From NCBI GenBank assembly GCA_965650335.1, contig CBFGOI010000051.1:1-31266 (forward strand): a DNA stretch of 31,266 nucleotides, read 5' to 3'. The notes below the pieces were generated by a model. That model was not told the origin of the DNA. It saw nothing but the letters and a program-made list of their open reading frames with translations, and ran no database searches. A program made the position numbers and the translations under genes. This DNA comes from Paradesertivirga sp965650335 (GTDB lineage Bacteria > Bacteroidota > Bacteroidia > Sphingobacteriales > Sphingobacteriaceae). This document shows positions 15,778 through 24,253 of this stretch, piece after piece (within the stretch, counting starts at the first letter, position 1; every line of letters begins with the position of its first letter).

Positions 15778-16026
15778 CTACTTTTTAATATTGTTCTTCT
15801 CCTTTTCCTCTTGTTTATTCAAGGTATCCGGATCGGGAGTTAGGCCTTTCTCTGGCTCTAAAGTATATGCGGCTTCAGAAGCTGCAATAGCTTGCTTATA
15901 TCGTTCCATGTCAGAGTCGTAATCGGCCCCGTCCGAGCTTATTACACTATTTCCAAGCGTATTATCATTTAGCGATTCTATCTCTTTGTTTTCTTCCTCT
16001 TCGGGAATATTTTCTTCTGGTGCCAT
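15778..16026 (-). CDS. Small acidic protein of unknown function
   Basis: An 82-residue, very Glu/Asp-rich, hydrophilic protein has no hydrophobic core. The N-terminus is PEENIPEEEENKEIESL, the middle is DGADYDSDMERYKQAIAASEAA, and the tail is Lys-rich (EEKEKNNIKK). It is likely disordered apart from the central helix. It has an ATG start and a hairpin after its stop, which support a real gene. No family recognised. Confidence 0.55.
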   Translation of the reverse strand: MAPEENIPEEEENKEIESLNDNTLGNSVISSDGADYDSDMERYKQAIAASEAAYTLEPEKGLTPDPDTLNKQEEKEKNNIKK

Positions 16027-16267
16027 AGCAGTAGGTTTTTATTATGTAAAAAGCTTTAAGACAAGGGATTGTTTAGATTTTTAGATTTTAGACAGACTGA
16101 TCAAGTTAAAGATTCACATATGCAGCAATCATGAATCCTTAAAAGATTTAAATTACTGTAATTCACCTTTATATGATCACAATTACACCCCTCTATCCTA
16201 CCGATTCACCCCTCACTTTAAAGCAAAGACCTTGTTAAGTTTGCTGCCTATAAACAAATTATAAACC

Positions 16268-16290
16268 GCAAGCATCACCCAAATGCTTGC
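16268..16290 (+). promoter_or_regulatory. Hairpin in the leader of the first GH16 gene
   Basis: GCAAGCAT and ATGCTTGC form perfect 8-base arms with a 7-base loop, ending 14 bases before the ATG. It could affect mRNA stability or translation, or be an operator. Confidence 0.5.
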
Positions 16291-16304
16291 ACAAAATCTA
16301 ATCA

Positions 16305-17153
16305 ATGAAAAATAAATTGACACTATGTTTGGTGCTATGTGCATCATTCTGTCTTTTTTCATGTAAAAAAGACACCCAAACAAATGTAAATGCCGATCAG
16401 CATACCTTGTATCCGGGCAAAAATTCTTCTAAAACCATGGCTTGGGAAACGGTTCTCGATGCCTCTTCATTCTCCAGCTACAGCTCCTTTGAGTCTAAAT
16501 GGAATTATTTGTATCCATGGGGCTCCGACCACAATGGCACGGCTCGTATGTATGCCAGCAGTACTGATCACAATCACGTCTATCTATCCGGAGGTGTACT
16601 TACCCTAAAAGCGACACGTATAAGCTGGGACGAAGGCAACAGTACTTCTAAACCGTATTTGCCGATAAGATATCATTCGGGGGCCGTAAATACAAAACAC
16701 CACGTATTGATTAACGACCAGTACCCGCAATACGAGGTTAAAGGAGACTTCCAGGCGCCATCTGCCTTCGGAACATGGCCCGCCTTTTGGCTTACGGGGG
16801 TGAATAGCTGGCCGCCGGAAAGTGATATTCTGGAATTTAAGGGCGACAGCCGAAATTGGTTTAACACGTTCAGAACGTCATCAGATGTGTCTTCAACAAT
16901 TGTAACTGTAAGCTCGCCGGGCAGCTGGCACAATTACAGAATTTGGATCAATAAGGTAAGTGCAACAGACGTAGATATCCACTACTATTTAGATGGAGCA
17001 TGGAAAGCTGTGCACAGAGCCAACTTTGTAAATAAACCTATGTATGTTATTATCAACCTTCAGATGGAAGGCTCTTCCGGCTCGCCTGGTCCGACTTCAA
17101 ATACGTATTACAACGTAAAGAACATTTATATCGGCAGAACCAAAGCTTATTAA
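16305..17153 (+). CDS. GH16-type glycoside hydrolase lipoprotein, copy 1
   Basis: This 282-residue enzyme is predicted to be lipid-anchored: LVLCASFCLFSC ends at Cys20 and is followed by KKD. The rest is one jelly-roll domain. The GH16 catalytic motif ExDxxE is at 172-177 (ESDILE), within WPPESDILEFKG, giving nucleophile Glu172 and acid/base Glu177. Conserved upstream stretches are YPWGSDHNGTARM and FGTWPAFWLTG. GH16 enzymes cleave beta-1,3/1,4 glucans, laminarin, agars and carrageenans; the substrate cannot be told here. It is a clear paralogue of the gene at 24254. A strong terminator follows, and no SusC/D genes are near. Confidence 0.88.
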   Translation: MKNKLTLCLVLCASFCLFSCKKDTQTNVNADQHTLYPGKNSSKTMAWETVLDASSFSSYSSFESKWNYLYPWGSDHNGTARMYASSTDHNHVYLSGGVLTLKATRISWDEGNSTSKPYLPIRYHSGAVNTKHHVLINDQYPQYEVKGDFQAPSAFGTWPAFWLTGVNSWPPESDILEFKGDSRNWFNTFRTSSDVSSTIVTVSSPGSWHNYRIWINKVSATDVDIHYYLDGAWKAVHRANFVNKPMYVIINLQMEGSSGSPGPTSNTYYNVKNIYIGRTKAY

Positions 17154-17165
17154 TCCTTTTTTTTC

Positions 17166-17205
17166 AAAAGTACCAGTGGCCTAAAGTGGTACCACTGGTA
17201 CTTTT
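17166..17205 (+). terminator. Terminator of the first GH16 gene
   Basis: A perfect 14-bp stem (AAAAGTACCAGTGG / CCACTGGTACTTTT) encloses a 12-base loop and begins 12 bases after the GH16 stop. An alternative local fold through AGTGGTACCACT is possible. Confidence 0.8.
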
Positions 17206-17213
17206 CGGTAAAT

Positions 17214-17243
17214 TATACCGCAATAAAAAGGTTCTGCGGTATA
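17214..17243 (-). terminator. Terminator of metE
   Basis: TATACCGCA and TGCGGTATA pair perfectly over 9 bases with a 12-base loop, 4 bases after the metE stop on the minus strand. Only a short AT-rich tail follows. Confidence 0.7.
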
Positions 17244-17247
17244 GCTA

Positions 17248-19563
17248 TTATTGAGCGATCAAGCTGTTTTTAAACAATACTCGTGCTTGTTTAGCAGCCT
17301 CAACCATAGAGATGAGGGCCTGTTTTGTTTCCGGCCATTTCCTGGTTTTCAGACCGCAATCGGGATTTACCCAAAGATTTCGTGCAGGAAATATCGCTGC
17401 TGCTTTTTCCAGAAGGTCTACCATCTCTTCTGCTGACGGCACTCTCGGTGAATGGATATCATATACGCCCGGACCAATTTCGTTCGGATACTTAAAATCC
17501 GAAAAAGCTTCCAAAAGCTCCATTTGCGAACGTGAAGTTTCAATTGTAATCACATCTGCATCCATTGCCGCGATGTGTTCAATAATATCGTTAAACTCGC
17601 TGTAGCACATATGGGTATGAATCTGAGTTTTATCAGCCACTCCGCTTGCTGATATACGGAAGGCTTTGACTGCCCAGTGAAGATAAGCCTGGTGATCTTT
17701 TTTAAGCAGCGGCAAACCCTCTCTGATTGCCGGTTCGTCGATTTGAATGATTTGTATTCCGGCTTTTTCTAATGCGACCACTTCATCTCGAATGGCCAAA
17801 GCTATTTGATTTGCAGTTTCAGAGCGCGGTTGATCATCTCTGACAAAGGACCATTGAAGAATGGTTACCGGTCCGGTAAGCATCCCTTTCATAAATCTTC
17901 GGGTATTCGCCTGTGCAAATCTGCTCCATTTAACGGTCATATCATTCGGGCGACTCACATCTCCATAAATAACCGGTGGCTTAACACAACGACTGCCGTA
18001 GCTTTGAACCCATCCATTTTGGGTAAACAGAAAACCATCCAGCTGCTCTCCGAAATATTCAACCATATCGTTCCGTTCAAACTCGCCATGCACCAACACG
18101 TCCAGTCCAATTTCTTCCTGCCAGCGTATAGCTTCAATAGTTGCTGCAGCTATGGCTTTATCATACTGCTCCGACGTTAAATCGCCACGTTTGAGTTTTG
18201 CCCTTAACTGCCGGATATCATCTGTTTGCGGGAAAGAACCGATTGTTGTAGTGGGAAATAAAGGAAACTGAAACAGATCATGCTGAATTTTCTGACGAAC
18301 AGAGAAGTTGCTCTCGCGGGAAGCGTGCTCATCAGTAATCGCCGAAATACGATCTTTAACTTCTGGTTTGTGAATACGCTTAGACAAACGGCGACTTTGA
18401 ATAGCCTGTTTATTTATTTCCAGTAAGCTGTCATTCCCCCCAATGATTTGTTCCAGCTCGTGCACTTCATTTAATTTCTGCCGGGCAAAAGCCATCCAGT
18501 TTTTAACCTCCTCTTCCATGCCGGTATCTAGATCAAGATCAAAAGGAGCATGAAGCAGAGAACAGCTCGGCGCAATCATGATCCGCTCCTTCCCTATCAC
18601 ATTTATCGCATCGCGAATCAGCTTTACTGACTGCTGATAATTGTTTTTCCATATATTTCTGCCGTCTACTACGCCTAATGAGAGTGTCAGATTTTCCGGC
18701 ACAATTTTAAGTATCGTTTCTAACTGATGAGGAGCCCTCACTAAATCAAGGTGAATAGCAGTAACGGGAAGGTTAACAACCCATTCTGCATTTTCATTTA
18801 AACCCTCAAAATACGTAGCGAGCAATATCTTAAGTCCGAGGCATTGCTTGTTGATTTCGCGATAAGCGTACGCGAAAGCTTCTTTATCCTTCCCCGACAG
18901 ATCGAGCGACAGGAAAGGTTCATCTAATTGCACCCATTCGGCGCCGTAGTTTTTCAATCCTTTTAACAAGTCGATGTACACCGGAAGCAGGCGTTTGATC
19001 AGGTCGATACGATTGAACCCTTCCTCCTTCTCTTTGCCAAGTAAAAGATAAGAAACAGGACCTATTAACACTGGTTTTGGCGCTTTTCCGAGGAACTGCT
19101 TTGCCGCGTTAAACTCGGCATACAGCTTTGTAGAAAACACTCTGAATGCCTGCCTAGCTTTAAATTCGGGCACGATGTAATGATAATTGGTATCAAACCA
19201 TTTAGTCATTTCCATCGCCTTAATATCGAGGCCATCTTTCTGATATCCTCTTGCCATTGCAAAATAGAGATCAATTTCGCTGTTCTCTTTTACTTCGGTA
19301 ACAACCGGATTGTACCTTTCAGGGATTACTCCGAGGAGCAAAGACATGTCGAGCACCTGATCATAAAAGCTAAAGTCGTTACAGGGAATAAGATCGATTC
19401 CGGCTTCCTTCTGTTTTTGCCAGTTATCTTCTTTTAATTTCCTTGCGGTAGTCAGAAGATCTTCCTGACCGGTTTTGCCTGACCAATACGATTCACAGGC
19501 TTTTTTGAGTTCACGGCGGGCACCCACACGAGGGTATCCCAGATTGTTTTTGAGCATACGCAT
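17248..19563 (-). CDS. metE: Cobalamin-independent methionine synthase
   Basis: MetE transfers the methyl group of 5-methyltetrahydrofolate (polyglutamate) to homocysteine to make methionine, without B12. The 771 residues show the usual two-barrel layout. The N-terminal barrel starts NNLGYPRVGARRELK. The C-terminal catalytic barrel starts near FPTTTIGSFPQTDDIR. The zinc ligands are His651 and Cys653 (IHTHMC), Glu675 (TIETSRS) and Cys736 (NPDCGLKTR), with the same spacing as in the Escherichia coli enzyme. A second in-frame ATG two codons in is an equally possible start. A cobalamin riboswitch precedes the gene, so it should be shut off when B12 is available and MetH can work. Confidence 0.98.
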   Translation of the reverse strand: MRMLKNNLGYPRVGARRELKKACESYWSGKTGQEDLLTTARKLKEDNWQKQKEAGIDLIPCNDFSFYDQVLDMSLLLGVIPERYNPVVTEVKENSEIDLYFAMARGYQKDGLDIKAMEMTKWFDTNYHYIVPEFKARQAFRVFSTKLYAEFNAAKQFLGKAPKPVLIGPVSYLLLGKEKEEGFNRIDLIKRLLPVYIDLLKGLKNYGAEWVQLDEPFLSLDLSGKDKEAFAYAYREINKQCLGLKILLATYFEGLNENAEWVVNLPVTAIHLDLVRAPHQLETILKIVPENLTLSLGVVDGRNIWKNNYQQSVKLIRDAINVIGKERIMIAPSCSLLHAPFDLDLDTGMEEEVKNWMAFARQKLNEVHELEQIIGGNDSLLEINKQAIQSRRLSKRIHKPEVKDRISAITDEHASRESNFSVRQKIQHDLFQFPLFPTTTIGSFPQTDDIRQLRAKLKRGDLTSEQYDKAIAAATIEAIRWQEEIGLDVLVHGEFERNDMVEYFGEQLDGFLFTQNGWVQSYGSRCVKPPVIYGDVSRPNDMTVKWSRFAQANTRRFMKGMLTGPVTILQWSFVRDDQPRSETANQIALAIRDEVVALEKAGIQIIQIDEPAIREGLPLLKKDHQAYLHWAVKAFRISASGVADKTQIHTHMCYSEFNDIIEHIAAMDADVITIETSRSQMELLEAFSDFKYPNEIGPGVYDIHSPRVPSAEEMVDLLEKAAAIFPARNLWVNPDCGLKTRKWPETKQALISMVEAAKQARVLFKNSLIAQ

Positions 19564-19577
19564 AAAACTTTTGTTAA

Positions 19578-19598
19578 AACATTAATTGAATTAATGTT
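19578..19598 (-). promoter_or_regulatory. Near-perfect palindrome in the metE expression platform
   Basis: AACATTAATT and AATTAATGTT flank a single central base, 15 bases upstream of the metE ATG and downstream of the cobalamin aptamer. A hairpin here followed by TTAAC on the minus strand could be the regulatory stem, by termination or by occluding the start region. Confidence 0.5.
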
Positions 19599-19714
19599 CC
19601 TTACGGTTTTCGGTATGCTTTCGGGAAGAATTGTAATAAAAGGGAGAATAATGCAGGTAAATTCCGTGCATTCTCATCTTTGACTACAGCTTTGTACGCG
19701 AAAGCATTGTCTGA

Positions 19715-19885
19715 CAGTGAGGCAAGTATCCTGGCTTGTAACGGTGTCATCGTCCTTCTCATTAACCTGGGGCTAACAATGGACGTGTTTGACAACACTT
19801 TTTTTTGTTACTTACAGTTGCGCGACAGCCCGTGATTTACACACGGTTCCTGTTTTAATTCTTCATTTCTGAAGAAACCTTACTG
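19715..19885 (-). ncRNA. Cobalamin (AdoCbl-type) riboswitch aptamer
   Basis: Read on the minus strand, this leader contains the B12 box elements in order. They are GGAACCGTGTGTAAATCACG, then GGGCTGTCGCGCAACTGTAA, then a GCCACTG-like segment (GTCCATTG) with TGAGAAGGACGATG, and last AGCCAGGATACTTGCC. The closing P1 stem pairs CAGTAAGG (19885-19878) with CCTCACTG (19722-19715) with one mismatch. A -7 promoter element (TATATTTG, 19918-19911) lies upstream. Binding of adenosylcobalamin should lower metE expression. The whole leader is about 340 bases including the expression platform. A short open frame inside it is not a gene. Confidence 0.93.
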
Positions 19886-19910
19886 TTGAAATAAAGTAAA
19901 GAACTTTGGC

Positions 19911-19918
19911 CAAATATA
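19911..19918 (-). promoter_or_regulatory. Probable -7 promoter element of metE
   Basis: TATATTTG matches the Bacteroidota -7 box exactly and would place transcription start near 19904, just before the riboswitch P1 stem. The upstream -33 position reads TCTT rather than TTTG. Confidence 0.55.
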
Positions 19919-20093
19919 AATGATTGAATTAAGATTTAAGAAGTAAAAGAAATTGCTTGTGTGAGAGTGCGGGTGTTTGTATGATGAGTGAGGATGCTTA
20001 TATGATAAATACCTGGCGTGGGTTTCTTTCTTAACGTTTCCTTCAGGCTTCCGCTAATAATTACTTATTTTACAATCACTAAACTTTATAATT

Positions 20094-21518
20094 ATGTCCT
20101 CATTGAAAAACATTCTGCTATTTTTTCTTACTGTCTTTTTCTTTAAAATCTCAGCTCAGGAACTGCCGAAAAATACTAGGTGGGAAGGAAAACTGGGTGG
20201 AATAAGATTAATATTAAAAATATCACTCGATAGTTTAACAAAGCCACAAAAAGCGGCATTCGACAGTCCGGACCAGGGAGGATTCGATTTACCAGTATCA
20301 AAACTAAAGATAAGCGAGGATAGCTTAGAGGCGTATTCTGCTGTTATCGGCGGAGGATTTTCGGGGAAATTTAGTGCAGATAAATCTGCTATTGAAGGAG
20401 CATGGACGCAAAGAGGCAACCGCATTGCATTAATTCTGAAGCGTGTTAAAAACATTGAACCTCAGGCATTAATAAGGCCGCAAATGCCAAAGGCTCCCTT
20501 TCCTTATAAGGAGGAAAAGCTGATTTATTTTAACACGAACAAGAGTATAAAATTCGGAGCTACATTAACTCTGCCTGCCTCGAACAAGCCAGTTCCTGTA
20601 GCTATTTTGATTACAGGATCGGGACAGGAGGACAGAGATGAAAGCTTGTTTGGACACAAGTTATTTTGGGTAATCGCCGATCATTTAAGCAGGAATGGAA
20701 TCGGGGTTCTTCGTGTTGATGACAGGGGAATCGGTGAAACAACAGGCGATGTATATTCTGCAACTTCGGCCGACTTTGCCAAAGATGTGCTTGCGGGAAT
20801 AAGTTATTTAAAAACAAGGACAGAGATAAATCCTAAGCAAATTGGTTTAATTGGCCATAGTGAAGGAGGTATAATTGCTCCTTTAGCTGCAAATCAGTCT
20901 TCGGATGTAGCATTCATCATTTCTTTGGCGGGAGTTGGCATTAAAGGGAGTGAATTATTAAGAAAACAACTGCAAGATTCCTATATCGGTCAGGGCCTGG
21001 ATAAAGAAAGCGTATCGAATCTAAATCAATTAACGGATGTTTTGATTCAGTTAAACGAAGATTATTCAGATGTAGAAGAGATTAAGAAGGCTTTTCCGGA
21101 TGCTTTCGAAAAGTGGCGGAGTACACAATCTGACGACCTGCTTTTAAAGGCTAAACTTAAGGGCGAAGGCTCTGATAAAAACATAGCAGCACTGGCTTCG
21201 CGTATGTTTATGCCATGGATGAGGTATTTTATCAAATACGATCCTTCAACAACTCTTACAAAGTTAAAAATACCTGTTTTGGTAATGAATGGAGAAAAGG
21301 ATGTGCAGGTATCTGCATCTGAAAATCTTGCAGGATTCAAAAAATATTTAACATTGGCAGGAAACAAGGACTTTAAAATTGTAAGCTTTCCTCGCTTGAA
21401 TCACATGTTTCAAACGGCAAGTACCGGCAGAGCCGATGAATATGTGAAGATCGAAGAGACTATTGCTCCGGAAGCGCTAAAAGTGATGACAGATTGGATT
21501 AAGGAACGGATGAAGTAG
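20094..21518 (+). CDS. Secreted alpha/beta hydrolase
   Basis: A 474-residue exported hydrolase has a signal peptide (residues 1 to about 21, ending FFFKISAQ) and no lipobox. Residues about 25-120 form a beta-rich N-terminal domain. The hydrolase domain starts near 140 and carries the oxyanion region ITGSGQEDRDE, the DDRGIGETTGD loop and the nucleophile elbow GHSEGG with Ser256. The catalytic Asp is likely in MNGEKDVQV and the His in RLNHMF. This architecture is common in Bacteroidota periplasmic esterases or peptidases of the dienelactone hydrolase/S9-like group. A role in removing ester groups from plant polysaccharides is possible but unproven. It is divergent from metE. Confidence 0.85.
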   Translation: MSSLKNILLFFLTVFFFKISAQELPKNTRWEGKLGGIRLILKISLDSLTKPQKAAFDSPDQGGFDLPVSKLKISEDSLEAYSAVIGGGFSGKFSADKSAIEGAWTQRGNRIALILKRVKNIEPQALIRPQMPKAPFPYKEEKLIYFNTNKSIKFGATLTLPASNKPVPVAILITGSGQEDRDESLFGHKLFWVIADHLSRNGIGVLRVDDRGIGETTGDVYSATSADFAKDVLAGISYLKTRTEINPKQIGLIGHSEGGIIAPLAANQSSDVAFIISLAGVGIKGSELLRKQLQDSYIGQGLDKESVSNLNQLTDVLIQLNEDYSDVEEIKKAFPDAFEKWRSTQSDDLLLKAKLKGEGSDKNIAALASRMFMPWMRYFIKYDPSTTLTKLKIPVLVMNGEKDVQVSASENLAGFKKYLTLAGNKDFKIVSFPRLNHMFQTASTGRADEYVKIEETIAPEALKVMTDWIKERMK

Positions 21519-21710
21519 ATAATCAAGTCGGATAACCTTCGCAATACCCCTAAAACACCTTCCCCCGGTCGAGGCCATGATTGAAGAGTTTCTTAAAAAT
21601 GATTACCTATTTGTTATATCATAAATTGAACGAAACGCTATCCTAAGCCATATTTTAGCCATCTGCGATGTGGATTTGCAACATTTTTTCGTTATTTTTG
21701 TTATTAAATT

Positions 21711-22106
21711 ATGGAAAAGCGCGCAGTACTTGAAAAGCTACATGAACAAATGATAGCCGAAATACAAGATTATGCTATTATACTGCTCGATCTTGACGGT
21801 ACTATTTTAACATGGAATAAAGGAGCCGAAAAGATAAAGGGTTATAAAGAAGAAGAGATATTAGGACAAAACTTCAGGTTATTTTATTTACCCCAGGACA
21901 GACAAGCTGGTTTACCCGAACAATTAATCGAGCAGGCAAAGAAAGAGGGTCGGGCAAGGCACATCGGCCGACGAGTAAAAAAAGGAGGAGCCATATTTTG
22001 GGGTAGTATTCTTATCACCGCCCTTCATGATGATAATAATGAAGTAATCGGCTTCACCAAACTAACAAGAGAAATAGACGATAATCCATTCAATAATTTC
22101 AACTAG
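21711..22106 (+). CDS. Single-domain PAS protein
   Basis: The 131 residues consist of a short N-terminal helix and one PAS domain (about 12-125). The fold is clear from LDLDGTILTWNKGAEKIKGYKEEEILGQNF and the PAC tail FWGSILITALHDDNNEVIGFTKLTRE. There is no kinase, GGDEF, EAL or HTH domain attached. It may be a stand-alone ligand or redox sensor that works through a partner protein, but none is adjacent. A TATTTTTG element at 21693-21700 may be its -7 box, giving a very short leader. Confidence 0.85.
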   Translation: MEKRAVLEKLHEQMIAEIQDYAIILLDLDGTILTWNKGAEKIKGYKEEEILGQNFRLFYLPQDRQAGLPEQLIEQAKKEGRARHIGRRVKKGGAIFWGSILITALHDDNNEVIGFTKLTREIDDNPFNNFN

Positions 22107-22210
22107 CCCAGGGTTTGATCCGGATGACTTTTTCGTTGTAAGTGTTTTGCGAAACTCTTTCAATACAGGCTGAATCTGAGTTTAAGGAGCAAATCAAAAA
22201 AAGCAGCGAG

Positions 22211-22224
22211 CATAAGCGCTTATG
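22211..22224. repeat. 14-bp perfect palindrome
   Basis: CATAAGCGCTTATG is identical to its reverse complement. It sits 1 base outside the stop of the minus-strand hydrolase gene, between two convergent genes. It could be part of a terminator or a protein-binding site. Confidence 0.5.
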
Positions 22225-22225
22225 T

Positions 22226-22771
22226 TCATAATGACCTAATATCCAAAGCTACTGCGGCCAGGTTATTATCGAGTTGATGCCCGCCTTTTGCTATTTGCCG
22301 TAAAGTTGCATCTGACAACTTTTGTCCATAGGTATCAAGATGTGTAAATGGCACCTCTTCATCATCCACACTATGATAAAGAAAAACCGGGACATTTTCG
22401 GGGAGTCTTTCAGCAAAACCATCCTGCAATTTTAGACCCTGTACCCAATCCTCCTCTCCCATCCAAAATGGAGTGGAGATAAGAAAAATCCCCCGGATCA
22501 CTTTGGTAATTTTATTTTCGGAGAGGTATTTTAATAATAATGAAGCTCCTAAAGAATGGCCAACTAAAAATGCATCATCCTTAATCATATCAATTTCTTT
22601 TCCGATTTGCTGCGGCCACCCGAAATCAGAAAGGGTTTCGTCGGAGAGCATTCGAGGATAGCGAACCTCATAACCTTCACCTAATGCATCCTGTAATGAA
22701 GTCACTAATTTTGAATCTGCTTCATAGCCCCCTTCACCACCACCCTGTATAAATATTACTAGTTTTTTCAT
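22226..22771 (-). CDS. Small alpha/beta hydrolase, RBBP9/YdeN type
   Basis: This 181-residue compact serine hydrolase has the nucleophile elbow GHSLGAS with Ser73, a likely Asp136 or Asp137 in YHSVDDEEVPF and His165 in KGGHQLDN. These match the RBBP9/YdeN family in order and spacing. The N-terminus FIQGGGEGGYEADSKLV supplies the oxyanion loop. No signal peptide, so it is cytosolic. Substrate unknown. It is convergent with the PAS gene and is followed upstream by a 155-base gap to the pectate lyase gene. Confidence 0.85.
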   Translation of the reverse strand: MKKLVIFIQGGGEGGYEADSKLVTSLQDALGEGYEVRYPRMLSDETLSDFGWPQQIGKEIDMIKDDAFLVGHSLGASLLLKYLSENKITKVIRGIFLISTPFWMGEEDWVQGLKLQDGFAERLPENVPVFLYHSVDDEEVPFTHLDTYGQKLSDATLRQIAKGGHQLDNNLAAVALDIRSL

Positions 22772-22926
22772 AACTGAATATCACGGTTTGATTTGTAACT
22801 AAATTTGGCTTTCAAATAAAAAGTGACCATGCATATTTGTATCGGCGGCTTCATAGTGATCATAACACAGTCTTAAACATAACCCAACCTAAAATTCTGT
22901 CGATATTGATTAATTAAGAGAGAGAA

Positions 22927-23817
22927 TTAATAGATTCTTGTAAATAAGCCCGCACCATTTCCGGTACCACCGCTTCCGGTAATGGTAATATGGCCTGTAT
23001 TACCATTACCATCATATCCCCATGCTTTGTTGTAATTAGCGGTGCAGTTGGTTACGGTATGAGGAACAGACTGTCCGGCGCTTCCAAGCTTAAATCCGTT
23101 CCCGTCTCCATTGGTTCCGTAACCGTTGTTGGTTGCAGTACAATTGGTAATGGTTACTGTATAAGGTTGGCCATACAGATCCCAGCCGTCATCAGAATTG
23201 TGGTTGGCTGTACAATGGTCGAATTTATTTCCAGATCCGGCGCTTAGCTTACAAGCAAATCCATCAGCATTCTCTCCGCCATTTGCTGTATCATAGTTTT
23301 CATTCGAGGTGCAATAGCTAACGTTGTTGTGATGTGATCCATTGTATATTTGGAGCCCTGAATCCTTGTTGTTAAGGGTTTTAACATTGTAAACATAATT
23401 ATACCCGCCGGTTTGAAATACGAGGCCGCAATCCGGTGAGTTTTTAATCGTCATGTTGGTAATGTTCCAGTAACTTCCGTTTACCTTAACACCCCAGCCT
23501 GATGAAATACCTGAACAATCTAAAACACCGCCTGTAAAATTGATTTTTGACGTGGATGTACCACTGTTTAGGCATTGAAGGGTGCTTGTTAGTTTAATAG
23601 TTCCGCTTACGGTAATAATGTCTCCTGCTTTTGCATTCGAAATAGCCGTTTTTAATGCAGATTCGGTAGTCACTGTTACGCTGGCTTGAATTTGTGCTGC
23701 ATTTTTAGCATTTGAGGAAGTAGCCTCTTCCGCTGTTGCGAGACTTACATTGTTTTCTTTTTTGCATGCAATGGCTGCAATGCCCATAATAAAAACGAAG
23801 ATTTTTAGATTTTTCAT
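22927..23817 (-). CDS. PL9-type pectate lyase lipoprotein
   Basis: This is a 296-residue right-handed beta-helix lipoprotein with lipobox AIAC ending at Cys18, then KKENN. The core resembles PL9 pectate lyases, which cleave polygalacturonate by beta-elimination with a Ca-bound substrate. NADGFACK holds Asp185 and NSDDGWD holds Asp209, Asp210 and Asp213. The spacing of 24 between the first and second Asp equals that of the Ca ligands of Dickeya Pel9A. Lys243 in NGFKLG is the likely catalytic base. It is shorter than typical PL9 proteins, with fewer coils. It is divergent from the GH16 gene at 24254, which suggests shared control. Confidence 0.85.
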   Translation of the reverse strand: MKNLKIFVFIMGIAAIACKKENNVSLATAEEATSSNAKNAAQIQASVTVTTESALKTAISNAKAGDIITVSGTIKLTSTLQCLNSGTSTSKINFTGGVLDCSGISSGWGVKVNGSYWNITNMTIKNSPDCGLVFQTGGYNYVYNVKTLNNKDSGLQIYNGSHHNNVSYCTSNENYDTANGGENADGFACKLSAGSGNKFDHCTANHNSDDGWDLYGQPYTVTITNCTATNNGYGTNGDGNGFKLGSAGQSVPHTVTNCTANYNKAWGYDGNGNTGHITITGSGGTGNGAGLFTRIY

Positions 23818-23852
23818 TGTAGTAATTAGTTTTTCTAAAAGGTTTGTAGACA

Positions 23853-23880
23853 GAAAGATAGAATTGGGTTAGTAGCTCAA
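23853..23880 (-). promoter_or_regulatory. Probable promoter of the PL9 gene
   Basis: On the minus strand TTG (23880-23878) is followed after 17 bases by TATCTTTC (23860-23853), one mismatch from TAnnTTTG. It lies 36 bases before the PL9 ATG. Confidence 0.4.
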
Positions 23881-23930
23881 TGTTACGTTTTTCAAACTTA
23901 ATCTAAAAGAAATGCGAGGACATAAATCGC

Positions 23931-23954
23931 GCAATCGATACCGGGATCGATTGC
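23931..23954. repeat. Inverted repeat GCAATCGAT-N6-ATCGATTGC
   Basis: Perfect 9-base arms are separated by ACCGGG, in the divergent region between PL9 and GH16. The position suggests an operator for a dimeric regulator, although a hairpin role is possible. Confidence 0.55.
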
Positions 23955-24056
23955 AAAAAGAAAAATATAAATTTATTGTCGACAGCTCTTCCCAAAACGA
24001 AGCGTATCCGCGAATCTTTATTCTCATGTAAGATTTTCTTTGATTAGCCTTTGGCA

Positions 24057-24079
24057 TTCGGGGAGGTTCCAGCCCCGAA
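24057..24079. repeat. Hairpin TTCGGGG-N9-CCCCGAA
   Basis: Perfect 7-base GC-rich arms with a 9-base spacer stand out in AT-rich surroundings, about 100 bases to the right of the inverted repeat at 23931. Confidence 0.5.
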
Positions 24080-24253
24080 GAATTGTTCGATAATGGGCAA
24101 AGAATTTGTAATTTCTGTAGTCCAGGATCTCCCCTAAAAAAGCTGAATTTACCCCCGCCTTCACTCCCTTATTTGTGCGTGATTTGCATCAATTTAGTTC
24201 CTCTGTCTGCGATTTAGAGGGAAGCTACCTATTAACTAAATAATTATAAAACT

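Larger units (their letters stand above)
23818..24253. other. Divergent control region between PL9 and GH16 copy 2
   Basis: This 436-base region holds no gene. It contains a likely PL9 promoter, a 24-base inverted repeat at 23931-23954 and a second hairpin at 24057-24079, each listed separately. The right part (24120-24253) is the presumed GH16 leader, where I see no consensus -7 box. Confidence 0.7.

Noticed and set aside
15716..15922. Plus-strand 68-codon frame over the small acidic protein
   Set aside because: It crosses the intergenic hairpins and overlaps the minus-strand gene, with no family-like features.
19601..19798. Minus-strand open frame of 65 codons
   Set aside because: It lies inside the cobalamin riboswitch leader of metE, and its sequence is explained by conserved RNA elements.
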